DNA of 64,000 bases. Source: Faecalibacterium sp. HTF-F. Lineage in GTDB: Bacteria; Bacillota; Clostridia; Oscillospirales; Ruminococcaceae. The stretch lies in assembly GCF_023347535.1 (NCBI RefSeq), contig NZ_CP094473.1:2542001-2606000 (forward strand). The letters run 5' to 3'. The notes beneath the pieces were generated by a model. The model saw nothing but the letters and a program-made list of their open reading frames with translations. It did no database searches and was not told the origin of the DNA. Both the position numbers and the translations under genes were made by a program. Of the stretch, positions 29,365-37,983 are shown piece by piece. How positions within the stretch are numbered: position 1 is the stretch's first letter; each line of letters begins with the position of its first letter.

Positions 29365-30551
29365 ACTTCCATACCCTCCTTGACGGATTCAAAGACTTTG
29401 GCGCCTTCCTTGACGGTTGCGCCTGCGCCGACGGTCAGGCCGGTGCCCACATGGGCAATGGGGCCATCGCCGCCCACACGTGCGCCTGCACCGATCACAA
29501 CATCCTCCGCCAGGATGCAGCGCTTGACAACAGCACCAGCCTTGACCACAACGCCGTCCATCAGGACTGCGTCCTCAACGGTAGCGCCCTCTTCCACAAT
29601 AACGCCTGCGCTCAGCACAGAGTGATGCACATTGCCGTAGATCTTGCAGCCCTCGGTGACGAGGGAATCCTGCACCACAGCGCGGGGGCCGATCTTCTGC
29701 GGAGGCAGGACCGGGTTGCGGCTGTAGATTTTCCACTCCTCGTCAAAGATATCGATGCCGGAGTTTTCGGGGTCCAGCACCTCCATGTTGGCTTCCCACA
29801 GGCTGTCGATGGTGCCCACGTCACGCCAGTAGCCGGCAAAGCGGTAAGCATACATCTTGCGGCCGTCCCGCAGCAGGGCCGGGATGATGTTCATGCCAAA
29901 GTCGTTCTTGGAGTTGGGGTCTGCCTCATCCTCTTCCAGATACTTCTTCAGAACGTCCCAGTTGAAGATGTAGATGCCCATGGAAGCCAGATTGGACTTG
30001 GGTACCGGGGGCTTCTCCTGGAACTCGGTGATGCGGTCGTTCTCGTCAGCCACCATCAGGCCGAAGCGGGAGGCTTCCTTCCAGTCCACTTCCATAACAG
30101 CCACAGAGAACTCTGCGCCCTTCTCCTTGTGGAAGCGCAGGAAGTCGGCATAGTCCTGCTTGCAGATCTGATCGCCGGACAGGATGATCACATACTCGGG
30201 ATCGTAGCTGTCGATGAAGCCGATGTTCTGGTAGATGGCGTTTGCAGTGCCCTTGTACCAATCAGTGCCCTTTGCCTGCTCGTAGGGCGGCAGGGTGTGC
30301 ACGCCGCCGTGCAGACGGTCCAGATCCCAGGGCTGGCCATTGCCGATGTACTCGTTCAGCTTCTGGGGCTGATACTGGGTCGCGATGCCAACGGTGTCGA
30401 TGTTGGAGTTCACGCAGTTGGACAGCGGGAAGTCCACGATGCGGTACTTGCCGCCGAAGGACACTGCGGGTTTTGCCGTTTTCTGTGTCAGCGCGTACAA
30501 GCGCGAGCCACGTCCACCGGCAAGGATCATTGCCACAATTTCTTTTGCCAT
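29358..30551 (-). CDS. glgC: Glucose-1-phosphate adenylyltransferase, catalytic subunit
   Basis: GlgC makes ADP-glucose from ATP and glucose 1-phosphate, the committed step of glycogen synthesis. The 397-residue product starts with [21 protein letters not shown], the catalytic loop, then [17 protein letters not shown] and FQEKP. The C-terminal beta-helix repeats are seen as regular hexapeptides from about residue 290. It lies between glgB and glgD. Confidence 0.96.
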   Translation of the reverse strand: MAKEIVAMILAGGRGSRLYALTQKTAKPAVSFGGKYRIVDFPLSNCVNSNIDTVGIATQYQPQKLNEYIGNGQPWDLDRLHGGVHTLPPYEQAKGTDWYKGTANAIYQNIGFIDSYDPEYVIILSGDQICKQDYADFLRFHKEKGAEFSVAVMEVDWKEASRFGLMVADENDRITEFQEKPPVPKSNLASMGIYIFNWDVLKKYLEEDEADPNSKNDFGMNIIPALLRDGRKMYAYRFAGYWRDVGTIDSLWEANMEVLDPENSGIDIFDEEWKIYSRNPVLPPQKIGPRAVVQDSLVTEGCKIYGNVHHSVLSAGVIVEEGATVEDAVLMDGVVVKAGAVVKRCILAEDVVIGAGARVGGDGPIAHVGTGLTVGAGATVKEGAKVFESVKEGMEVC

Positions 30552-30638
30552 AGCTTTATTCTCCCCTTTAACATTAACATTTCCGTAATTCGGAAATGAT
30601 CGTCAACGTGTGCGGTATGGGTCGGCCGAAGTGCCGGG

Positions 30639-32903
30639 TCATTTCTTGGGCTCCTTCGGTTTGCGGGTACGCTTTGCGGGTGCTTTTTCCGCTGCAGGCT
30701 CAGCCTCTGCCTTCGTCTTGCGGCCGCGCTTTTTGGGTGCCTCTGCGGCAGCCTCCGGCTCAGTCTTGGCCTTGCGGGCGGTCTTTTTCACCGGCTTTTC
30801 CTCTGCAGCGGCAGCCTCTGCCTTGGGCTTGCGGCCGCGTTTTTTGGGTGCTTCTGCAGCGGTCTCCGGCTCGGCCTTGGCCTTGCGGGTGGTCTTTTTC
30901 ACGGTCTTTGCCGGTTCAGCAGCGGTCTTTGCCTTTTTGGCTGTGGTCTTTTTTCCCGCCTTATCGGTCTTGTCCTCTGCAGCCTTGCGGGTGCGCTTGG
31001 CGGGCACCTCAAAGTACAGCGTGCTCATGGGCGGCAGGGTGATCGTGATGCTCTGCTCAAACCCGTGCAGCGGCTTTTTGTGGGTGCGCACGGCCTTGTT
31101 GTGAACTGCGCCGGAACCGCCGAACTCTGCATCGTCGCTGTTCAGGATCTCCTTGTAGGAGCCTGCCACCGGTGCGCCCAGCGTGTAGCCCTCACGCAGG
31201 ACGGGGTTGAAGTTGCAGACCACCAGGATCTGCTTGCCGGAAGTGTCCTTGCGCAGGAAGGCGATCACGCTCTGCTGCGAGTCGTCCGGCACGATCCACT
31301 GGAAGCCCTCCCAGCTGTAGTCCACCTGCCAGAAGGCGGGGTGCTCCTTGTAGAAGGCATTCAGGGTCCTGACATAGGTCTGCAGTTCGTTGTGCTTATC
31401 GTAGCCCAGCAGCATCCAGTCCAGCGGCTTTGTCTCGTTCCACTCGGCGAACTGGCCGAACTCCTGTCCCATGAACAGCAGCTTCTTGCCCGGGTGGGCC
31501 ATCATGTAGCCGAAGAAGGTGCGCAGGTTTGCAAACTTGGCGTCGTACTCGCCGGGCATCTTGTTGATCAGGCTGCCCTTGCCGTGCACCACCTCATCGT
31601 GGCTGATGGGCAGCACAAAGTTCTCGCTGAAGGCGTAGAAGAAGCTGAAGGTGACCTTGTTGTGGTTGCCGGAACGGAAGAGCGGGTCGGTCTTCATGTA
31701 GCTGAGCATATCGTTCATCCAGCCCATGTTCCACTTGAAGTTGAAGCCAAGGCCGCCGTCCGAAGCAGGCTTTGTGACCATGGGCCATGCGGTGGATTCT
31801 TCTGCGATCATGTACTTGTGCGGATGACGGCCCAGCACGGTGTCGTTCAGCTTGCGCAGGAAGGCAACGGCCTCCAGATTCTCCTTGCCGCCGTCCTTGT
31901 TGGGCTCCCATTCGCCCTGCTTGCGGTTATAGTCCAGATACAGCATGGATGCCACGGCATCCACCCGCAGGCCGTCGATGTGGTACTGCTCCAGCCAGTA
32001 CAGTGCGCTGGAGATCAGGAAGCTCTGCACCTCGCTGCGGCCGAAGTCGAACACCATGGTGCCCCACTCCTTATGTTCGCCGCGCTTCGGGTTCGGGTCC
32101 TCGTAGCAGGCCTCGCCGTCAAAGTTGTACAGGCCGAACTGGTCCTTCGGGAAGTGAGCAGGCACCCAGTCCATGATCACGCCGATGCCGGCGGCGTGCA
32201 GCTTGTCCACAAAGGCCATAAAGTCCTTGGGGGTGCCGTAGCGGCTGGTGGGTGCAAAATAGCCTGTGACCTGATAGCCCCAGCTGCCATCAAAGGGGTA
32301 TTCCATGACCGGCAGCAGCTCCACATGGGTATAGCCCATATCGGTGATATACGGGATCAGCTCGTCTGCCAGCTCGGAATAGTTATAGGGCTTGTCGCCC
32401 TCCTTCATCTTCCAGCTGCCGGCGTGCATCTCGTAGATGTTCATGGGGCCGTTGATCACGTCCGCCTTTTTCTGTGCTGCCTGCCATGCGTCATCGTGCC
32501 ACACAAAGCCGGTGATATCGTAGACCTTGCTGCCGTTGGACGGGCGGGTCTCGGCGTGGAATGCATAGGGATCGGCCTTATAGACCAGATCACCTGCACG
32601 GGTGGTCACGCAATATTTGTAAACATCGTATTCCTTCATGCCCGGGATGAACAATTCCCATACGGAATCGCCATCCACCTTGCGCATCGGGTGGCTGCCC
32701 GGCTTCCAGCTGTTGAAGTCGCCCACCACGCTGATCGCCACAGCATGGGGTGCCCACACGCGGAACACCACGCCCGCTTCACCGGCGCGCGTTTCCATGT
32801 GTGCGCCGAAGTAGCGGTATGCTTCACAGTTATTGCCCTGTTTGAACAGATACACCGGAAGGTCCGATGCATTGCTCTGGATCTTTTCCTCGGTCGGTTT
32901 CAT
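30639..32903 (-). CDS. glgB: 1,4-alpha-glucan branching enzyme with lysine-rich tail
   Basis: GlgB (GH13) makes alpha-1,6 branches. The 754-residue product has an N-terminal CBM48-like domain (about 30-130) and the catalytic barrel with DGLRVDAVASMLYLDY, MIAEESTAWP and LPISHDEVVHGKGSL. A C-terminal beta domain ends near residue 634. The last 120 residues or so are unusual: almost entirely Lys/Ala/Arg/Glu/Pro with two RGRK motifs (near 689 and 726) in repeated TAAEAPKKRGRK units, like histone H1 or AT-hook proteins. The start was placed at MKPTEEKIQ. Confidence 0.93.
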   Translation of the reverse strand: MKPTEEKIQSNASDLPVYLFKQGNNCEAYRYFGAHMETRAGEAGVVFRVWAPHAVAISVVGDFNSWKPGSHPMRKVDGDSVWELFIPGMKEYDVYKYCVTTRAGDLVYKADPYAFHAETRPSNGSKVYDITGFVWHDDAWQAAQKKADVINGPMNIYEMHAGSWKMKEGDKPYNYSELADELIPYITDMGYTHVELLPVMEYPFDGSWGYQVTGYFAPTSRYGTPKDFMAFVDKLHAAGIGVIMDWVPAHFPKDQFGLYNFDGEACYEDPNPKRGEHKEWGTMVFDFGRSEVQSFLISSALYWLEQYHIDGLRVDAVASMLYLDYNRKQGEWEPNKDGGKENLEAVAFLRKLNDTVLGRHPHKYMIAEESTAWPMVTKPASDGGLGFNFKWNMGWMNDMLSYMKTDPLFRSGNHNKVTFSFFYAFSENFVLPISHDEVVHGKGSLINKMPGEYDAKFANLRTFFGYMMAHPGKKLLFMGQEFGQFAEWNETKPLDWMLLGYDKHNELQTYVRTLNAFYKEHPAFWQVDYSWEGFQWIVPDDSQQSVIAFLRKDTSGKQILVVCNFNPVLREGYTLGAPVAGSYKEILNSDDAEFGGSGAVHNKAVRTHKKPLHGFEQSITITLPPMSTLYFEVPAKRTRKAAEDKTDKAGKKTTAKKAKTAAEPAKTVKKTTRKAKAEPETAAEAPKKRGRKPKAEAAAAEEKPVKKTARKAKTEPEAAAEAPKKRGRKTKAEAEPAAEKAPAKRTRKPKEPKK

Positions 32904-32962
32904 AGACTGCTCCTCCCCGTACAGATGCGCCGGAAAGCGCACCTGTAGCTTTTTACTCTTTT

Positions 32963-32991
32963 ATATTAAAGAATTTCGGACTGTTTTTCAA
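32963..32991 (-). promoter_or_regulatory. Predicted promoter of the glycogen operon
   Basis: On the minus strand TTGAAA (32,986-32,991) and TAATAT (32,963-32,968) are 17 bp apart, about 60 nt before glgB. The region from here to 33,100 is AT-rich with no gene. Confidence 0.6.
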
Positions 32992-33101
32992 GGGGATTTC
33001 ATCAAAATTTACCATAATCTTTTCGGTGATATTTCTCCCTTATATACACACCCTCTAAATTTTTGCAAATTTTATGGTGAATCCTACCAATCCGCAAACA
33101 A

Positions 33102-33151
33102 AAAGAGCCTCTGCGCGCCCTCCCCAAGGGGAGGATGCACAGAAGCTCTCT
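33102..33151 (-). terminator. Terminator of the G5/3D protein gene
   Basis: A long imperfect stem has AGAGC at its base and CCTCCCC-AA-GGGGAGG at its tip. The minus strand continues into TTTTTGTTTG. It lies 42 nt past the stop codon. Confidence 0.7.
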
Positions 33152-33192
33152 GTTTCTGTTAAAAATTTTCGGTTCCGGGTTTTTCAGGTTTC

Positions 33193-34251
33193 TCAGCCCA
33201 CAACGTAGACGTTGACCTGAATGGCACCGTTGATCACGCTCTCGGCGTAGGTCTCATAGAACAGGTCTACCAGGATCTCGCCCTTCTGCACCGCAATGCC
33301 GGTGTCGGTGGCCACTGCGTAGCCATACACGAACTTGCCGTCGGTGGAGGTGATATACAGCTTGGTGCCGTAGGGGATCACATCCGGGTCCACGGCCACA
33401 GTGCCATAGCCAAGGCCGAGGCCGGAGGAACCCTTGCCGGTCCTGGAGTAGTAGCCGGTGGCCTTGCCGGTGAGCACCTTGCTGTAGGAAGCCGGTGCAT
33501 TGGTGGTGCCATCCGGGCCGGTCAGCGGGGAGACCGGTGCGCCCGCGCCATAGGTCTTGATGACATGGTTGGTGGGCTCCACGGTAGTGGTGGAATCCAC
33601 CACGATGCTGTTCTCCAGTTCGCCGTCCACATAGCGGTCGCGGGTGGTGATGGTCTGCTGGCCTTCCGCACCATGGCGCACCGTGGTGGCGCGGCCGGTG
33701 TTGCGGAAATACAGGCTGGTGTAGACATACTCGGTATCATAGGGGATGGCCTGCGTCTCCACACGGTCGGTGTAGTCCACGCGGTGCACCGTGATGGTGG
33801 AACCTGCGCTCACCAGCTGGTCCAGAGCAGGCTCGGTGTAGTCGTCACCCTCCAGAGTGATACCTGCGCGCTTCAGAGCGTCGGCGACGGTGCCGAACAC
33901 CATCTTGACGGGGTACTCCTGACCGTCGGCAGTGATGCTGACGGAGAATGCGCGCTCGATGTTCAGGGCGGCAAGGTTGCCGCTGTAGGCCGTGTAATAG
34001 ACCCGATCACCCTCTTCGGACTGGATGCCGGAGAGGTTCATGACCTGTGCAGGGTCGGTCTCGGAGGTGAGGATCACCTGCCGGGCACCATTGGAGTCTG
34101 TGACGTAGGTCAGCCGCAGATTCGCAGCGGTCACACTGAGTGTAGCCACAAGGCACACGACCATGACACAGAACGCCAGCACACGGGAAGAGACAGCCTG
34201 CTTGCAGGCGGTCAGAGCTTTCTTTACTTTTACGGAAGCGATACGAGACAA
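33193..34251 (-). CDS. Secreted G5/3D-domain cell-wall protein (YabE/Rpf-like)
   Basis: This protein is probably exported and acts on peptidoglycan. An N-terminal hydrophobic signal/anchor (VLAFCVMVVCLVATLSVTAA) is followed by a DUF348 unit (FGTVADALKRAGITLEGDDY). A G5 domain comes next, then a C-terminal 3D domain with VAVDPDVIPYGTKLYI and YAVATDTG supplying the conserved aspartates of a lytic transglycosylase-like fold. The start is uncertain: no ATG is near, and the TTG used here directly abuts GAGGAG, so an alternative start a few codons away is possible. It is preceded by a leader of about 280 nt. Confidence 0.85.
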   Translation of the reverse strand: MSRIASVKVKKALTACKQAVSSRVLAFCVMVVCLVATLSVTAANLRLTYVTDSNGARQVILTSETDPAQVMNLSGIQSEEGDRVYYTAYSGNLAALNIERAFSVSITADGQEYPVKMVFGTVADALKRAGITLEGDDYTEPALDQLVSAGSTITVHRVDYTDRVETQAIPYDTEYVYTSLYFRNTGRATTVRHGAEGQQTITTRDRYVDGELENSIVVDSTTTVEPTNHVIKTYGAGAPVSPLTGPDGTTNAPASYSKVLTGKATGYYSRTGKGSSGLGLGYGTVAVDPDVIPYGTKLYITSTDGKFVYGYAVATDTGIAVQKGEILVDLFYETYAESVINGAIQVNVYVVG

Positions 34252-34530
34252 CTCCTCTCTTTTCAAAGTTGGGTGCGGCCGCAGACACGGTGTTCCACGC
34301 CCCGGCCGCCCGGACTGCGGGGCGGGCAGAAGCACTCTGGCCCCACAATCAAATACGATGCCCTCTTTATGATAAGACCGAGCATCGCATGCAATTTGGA
34401 CTCCGCTGCGGAAGGTGTCATTTTCCTCCCGGCCCGAGCCGCATCTGCCCGCGCCGCACCATGTGTGAGATGGTTTTCACTTCATCCAGATAAATTTTAG
34501 ACGCTGCAACGTTTGTTGGCTCCGTTGAGC
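34252..34530 (-). promoter_or_regulatory. Long GC-rich leader of the G5/3D gene
   Basis: The predicted transcript has about 280 nt before the gene, with strong GC-rich inverted repeats near 34,290-34,330 (CCCCGC/GCCGGGG-type pairing) and no convincing open frame. Genes for such wall hydrolases are often under c-di-AMP (ydaO-type) riboswitches. I looked for that consensus and did not find it, so the leader is of unknown type. Confidence 0.4.
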
Positions 34531-34537
34531 GGGTCTT

Positions 34538-34566
34538 ATTTTACCAGTCCAAAGGCCGTTTGTCAA
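34538..34566 (-). promoter_or_regulatory. Predicted promoter of the G5/3D gene
   Basis: On the minus strand consensus TTGACA (34,561-34,566) and TAAAAT (34,538-34,543) are spaced 17 bp. The 400 bases beyond (34,567-34,974) hold no gene that I can support; the last part is simply the upstream region of the tail-fibre gene. Confidence 0.7.
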
Positions 34567-34974
34567 ATCAGGGGTCTGCTTCTTGTTAGTTTTTTGACGA
34601 TATTTTTTGTGCAATTTATACATTGTTTTCTCCAAATTATTGTTATTTCGGTTATTTCCTTCCGATTTTCCTTTTGTTTTGTGGGATGTTTTGTTCATGA
34701 ATTTTTAACATTTATTTTGGATTTTTCGCACCGGAAACTGCACTTTTGGGCCGTTCCGGCAGCACGGCAAGCGGCCCTGAATCGCTGGTTTTGCACAGCG
34801 GCATTTCCTTCCGTTGCCCCGCCTTTGCCCCACCGGGATCTGTGCGAATTTCCCCCGAAAAATGCCTTCCGGCAAAATGCCGAAGCATAGAAACTTGTGG
34901 AAATAAAGTACACTCTCGCCGCCGCTGTCCGGCCGCGATACAATCAAACAAAAAACAGAAAGGAAGGTTTTCAA

Positions 34975-36447
34975 GTGAAGATCCAGATCATTCAAAAGCA
35001 GTGCGGCGGCACCGAGTTCCTTGCCCAGCCGCACCGGCTGCATCTCGGTGCGCAGAACGCCGCCGGGGTGGACGAGCTGCTGTTCCAGCTGCCGGATGCA
35101 TGGGACGGGTGCACCCTTGCGCTGTATCTGCGCCGCAGCGACGGCACCCTGCTGGCGCCGGTGGCGCTGGACACCCAGCACCGCGTCACGGTGGACCGCC
35201 GCCTGACCGGCAGCACCGGCGGGCAGTGGATGCTGGCCGCCATGGGTGAAAACGGCTACACCGCCTACACCCGGCCCGGCAGCTATGACTGCTACGCCAT
35301 TCTGCCCATCGATGATGACGCAGAGGAGCTACCGCCCTCGCTGTACGAGCAGTTCGTGGCCCGCGTGCTGGAAAGCTCCAGCAGCGCCTCCACGGCGGCA
35401 CAGCGTGCCGCAGCCAGTGCAGCTTCCACCGCGGCCAACGCAGCGCAGGCCCAGACCGCCGCACAGCGCACCAGCGCCGACAGCGCCAATGCATCCCAGT
35501 GCGCTGCCCGTGCAGAGGCCGCTGCCGCCCGCGCCGAAGAGCTTGTGCCCACGGACGGGCAGGTGGTCAGCGTCAACGGCAAAAGCGGCATCGTAAAGCT
35601 CACCGCGCAGGAGGTGGGCGCACTGCCCTGCCCTGCGCAGCCGGTATCCGGCCAGCTGCTGCGGGTGCTGAGCGTAGACCCCAACACCGGAGCGGTGCTC
35701 ACCGACACCGCCGCCATGCCGGACCTGTCCCCCTATCTGCGCAGCAGCACCGTACCCACCGCATCGGTCCCCGGGGCGGTGCGGGTGGACCCGGCCTGCG
35801 GCATCAACGTGCGTAGTGACGGCACCCTGACCACGGCCCCCGCTGACCGCAGCCAGCTGGACAGCATGGACAGCACCGTTCTGCCGCTGACCCCCGCCCT
35901 GCTGCCCTACGGCGTGAAAAAGGCCCTGACCACTGCCGCCTCTGCCGGGGAATGGACGGCGGACGACAAGGCCGCTGCCCTGCGCACCCTCGGTGCCGAT
36001 CTTTCTTCCTATTATACAAAGGAAGATATCGACACGCTGCTCTCGGCCCCCAGCTCCGGCGCGTATCCCGTGGGCAGCATCTACCAGAGCACCGACCCCA
36101 CCAGCCCCGCCGCACTGTTCGGCGGCAGCTGGGAGGAGATCGCGTCCGAGCGGGTACTGATGGGTGCATCCGGCACCCACGCAGCAGGCACCACCGTGAA
36201 AGCCGGTCTGCCGAACATCACCGGTTCTTTTGTCGCGAATGTATACTATGGCAAGAATGCTGTATCCGGTGCGGTCACTGCTTCCGACCAGAACGCAACG
36301 GCTGGCGTAGACAACAGCAGTTTTATGAACTATTCGAATGTTTTTAAGTTCAGTCTGGATGCGTCCAGATCCAATGCCATCTACGGACGCAGCAGCACCG
36401 TGCAGCCCGCCGCCTACTATGTGCACATCTGGCACCGCGTGGCCTGA
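34975..36447 (+). CDS. Phage tail fibre/baseplate protein with collar-type C-terminus
   Basis: This 490-residue structural protein resembles siphophage baseplate/tail fibre proteins. The N-terminal part (1-125) looks like a baseplate-upper-protein domain. An alanine/serine-rich coiled stretch (about 125-185) and VVSVNGKSGIVKLTAQEVGAL follow, then a C-terminal tail-collar region with YPVGSIYQSTDPTSPAALFGGSWE and the terminal YYVHIWHRVA. GTG start at 34,975 lies behind GAAAGGAAGG. It heads a tight plus-strand cassette ending in a holin. No capsid, portal or integrase gene is nearby. Confidence 0.8.
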   Translation: MKIQIIQKQCGGTEFLAQPHRLHLGAQNAAGVDELLFQLPDAWDGCTLALYLRRSDGTLLAPVALDTQHRVTVDRRLTGSTGGQWMLAAMGENGYTAYTRPGSYDCYAILPIDDDAEELPPSLYEQFVARVLESSSSASTAAQRAAASAASTAANAAQAQTAAQRTSADSANASQCAARAEAAAARAEELVPTDGQVVSVNGKSGIVKLTAQEVGALPCPAQPVSGQLLRVLSVDPNTGAVLTDTAAMPDLSPYLRSSTVPTASVPGAVRVDPACGINVRSDGTLTTAPADRSQLDSMDSTVLPLTPALLPYGVKKALTTAASAGEWTADDKAAALRTLGADLSSYYTKEDIDTLLSAPSSGAYPVGSIYQSTDPTSPAALFGGSWEEIASERVLMGASGTHAAGTTVKAGLPNITGSFVANVYYGKNAVSGAVTASDQNATAGVDNSSFMNYSNVFKFSLDASRSNAIYGRSSTVQPAAYYVHIWHRVA

Positions 36448-36465
36448 GAAAGGAGGTTTTGAACC

Positions 36466-36858
36466 ATGAAGATCATCGACGAGACCGGTGCGGTCGTGGA
36501 AAACCCCGACCTGACGCTGGGCTACCTGACCGACGACACCCAGCCGCTGGAGCATCCGGCGCAGGAGGCCGTGGCCGAGGTGGCCCACTACGAGACGGTG
36601 GCTGAATACCCCAGCGGCGGCAGGGACGTGCAGCGGGTGGTGGATGTGCCGGGCGTACCGGCAAGGCCCGCGTGGGTCGAGCAGCTGCCCATTAAAAGGT
36701 ACATCCGCTATACCGCCGAAGAGCTGTCCGCGCAGGAAGAAGCGCGCAAGAAGCAGCAGGAGCGGGAAAAGCTGCCGGACACGGTGGCCGACCTGATGCA
36801 GCAGCTGACCGACCTGCAGCTTGCCCTGTGTGAACTGTACGAAAGGAGTGATGCCTGA
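36466..36858 (+). CDS. Phage tail-associated small protein (XkdW-like position)
   Basis: This 130-residue protein starts MKIIDETGAVVENPDLTLGYL, has a central RYIRYTAEELSAQEEARKKQQ basic/acidic helix and a C-terminal coiled stretch. Proteins of this look lie between the tail fibre and lysis genes in Gram-positive phages, where XkdW-type proteins are found. AAAGGAGG precedes the ATG. Its stop overlaps the next start (TGATG order reversed as ATGA-like). Confidence 0.6.
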   Translation: MKIIDETGAVVENPDLTLGYLTDDTQPLEHPAQEAVAEVAHYETVAEYPSGGRDVQRVVDVPGVPARPAWVEQLPIKRYIRYTAEELSAQEEARKKQQEREKLPDTVADLMQQLTDLQLALCELYERSDA

Positions 36859-36971
36859 TGGCAAAGATCTATGCAGCCCTGATCCGCAAGGGGCTCAAAA
36901 CGCTGGACGATGTCCCCGCCCGGCTGCGGGACGCGGTGGCAGCCCTGCTGCAGGAGGACGCCCATGCTTAA
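36858..36971 (+). CDS. CD1375-like phage micro-protein
   Basis: A 37-residue frame starting MAKIYAALIRKGLKTLDDVP overlaps the upstream stop codon and the downstream start codon. Very short proteins with this MAxIY--LI-KG--T--DVP pattern occur just after the tail-fibre genes in clostridial phages (CD1375 or XkdX type, from memory). GAAAGGAGTGATGCCTG precedes it. Function unknown. Confidence 0.65.
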   Translation: MAKIYAALIRKGLKTLDDVPARLRDAVAALLQEDAHA

Positions 36972-37374
36972 CGCCTATTCCCGCCGGAAGGACGGCAATG
37001 CCCTGCTGAGCCGCAGCTTCCGGGTGCGGGAATTTGCCTGCAGGGACGGCTCCGACCCGCTTTTCGTGGACAGTGCGCTGGTACAGCTGCTGCAGAGCAT
37101 CCGGGATCACTTCGGTGTGCCGGTGGTCATTACCAGCGGCTACCGCACCGCCGCCCACAACAAAGCCGTGGGCGGTGCCCCTTACAGCCAGCACTGCTAC
37201 GGCAGAGCCGCCGACATCCGGCTGGCCGGTGTTCCGGTGGAGCAGCTTGCCGCCTACGCGGAAACTCTGCTGCCCGGCACCGGCGGCATTGGCCGCTACC
37301 CGGCAAAGGCAGGCCGGGCAGCGGGCTGGGTGCATGTGGACGTGCGCCCCATCAAGAGCCGGTGGACGGGCTGA
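36964..37374 (+). CDS. Peptidase M15-type endolysin (D-Ala-D-Ala/L,D-peptidase fold)
   Basis: This 136-residue zinc peptidase likely cuts peptidoglycan cross-links or stems as the cassette's endolysin. SGYRTAAHNKAVGG is followed by SQHCYGRAADIRL, supplying His77 and Asp84. WVHVDV gives His124, completing the His-Asp-His zinc site of the M15A/YcbK group. The start overlaps the preceding gene. It is followed by two small membrane proteins, consistent with a lysis module. There is no signal peptide, so a holin would be needed for release. Confidence 0.82.
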   Translation: MLNAYSRRKDGNALLSRSFRVREFACRDGSDPLFVDSALVQLLQSIRDHFGVPVVITSGYRTAAHNKAVGGAPYSQHCYGRAADIRLAGVPVEQLAAYAETLLPGTGGIGRYPAKAGRAAGWVHVDVRPIKSRWTG

Positions 37375-37387
37375 GGGGGTGAGCCCA

Positions 37388-37615
37388 GTGGAAAGCATCC
37401 TGTCCGCCGTGATCGCCGGTGCCGTGACCCTGATCGGTGTGCTGATCGCCAACAGCCGCAGTCAGGCCGTGACCGACACCAAGCTGGAAGAACTGACCCG
37501 TGAGGTGCGCGAGCATAACAATTTTGCCCGCCGCGTACCCATCTTAGAAGAACAGATGAAGGTGGCCAACCACCGCATCGCAGACCTTGAACACAACGAG
37601 AAAGTGAGGAACTGA
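37388..37615 (+). CDS. Small phage membrane protein with coiled tail
   Basis: This 75-residue protein has one N-terminal membrane helix (ILSAVIAGAVTLIGVLIAN) and a charged coiled tail (TKLEELTREVREHNNFARRVPILEEQ). Such proteins accompany holins in Firmicute phages (DUF7365-like, by recollection) and may be an accessory holin. The GTG at 37,388 was chosen because AGGGGGT lies 7 nt upstream; an in-frame GTG three codons earlier sits on that site. Confidence 0.65.
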   Translation: MESILSAVIAGAVTLIGVLIANSRSQAVTDTKLEELTREVREHNNFARRVPILEEQMKVANHRIADLEHNEKVRN

Positions 37616-37616
37616 C

Positions 37617-37868
37617 ATGAACATCCATAAGATCTCCGCCGCAACCATCGCCCGCACCGCCTGCCTGCTGCTGGCCCTGACCAATCAGCTGCTGAGCGCC
37701 TGCGGCAAGCCCGTGCTGCCCATCGAGAGCCAGACCGTGGAGCAGCTGGTCACCGCCGGCATCACCACCGTGGCCGCGCTGGTGAGCTGGTGGAACAACA
37801 ACAGCTTCACCGCCGCTGCCATTCAGGCAGACGCCGAATACGCCCGCCTGAAGCAGAAAGGCGAGTGA
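37617..37868 (+). CDS. Phage holin, SPP1/phi LC3-like
   Basis: This 83-residue protein has two hydrophobic segments (about 10-30 and 43-60) and ends WWNNNSFTAAAIQADAEYARLKQKGE. The SWWNNN-FT-AA-QAD tail is characteristic of SPP1/phi-LC3 family holins. It would form membrane lesions for the M15 endolysin. It is the last gene of the cassette and is followed by a terminator. Confidence 0.8.
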   Translation: MNIHKISAATIARTACLLLALTNQLLSACGKPVLPIESQTVEQLVTAGITTVAALVSWWNNNSFTAAAIQADAEYARLKQKGE

Positions 37869-37941
37869 ACCGGCACCCGAATGGTGCAAAAGTAATACTT
37901 TTTAAATTGGAAGTACTACTTTTTTAGCCATCTTTCACAGC

Positions 37942-37983
37942 AGCCCCGGGAGGCGCGCAGCGGCCCTTCCCGGGGCTTTTTTG
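37942..37983 (+). terminator. Terminator of the phage cassette
   Basis: AGCCCCGGG (37,942-37,950) pairs with CCCGGGGCT (37,969-37,977) and is followed by TTTTTT. Confidence 0.8.

Noticed and set aside
33001..33100. Second small toxin-like peptide near the glg promoter
   Set aside because: No hydrophobic short frame with a ribosome-binding site and no convergent promoter or repeats were found.
34252..34530. c-di-AMP (ydaO-type) riboswitch upstream of the G5/3D gene
   Set aside because: Context suggested it, but the conserved GGGG-ACCC and downstream core elements could not be found in the leader.
36180..36447. Diversity-generating retroelement variable region at the end of the tail-fibre gene
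   Set aside because: No template repeat or reverse transcriptase gene is present in the window. The C-terminus is ordinary for tail-collar proteins.
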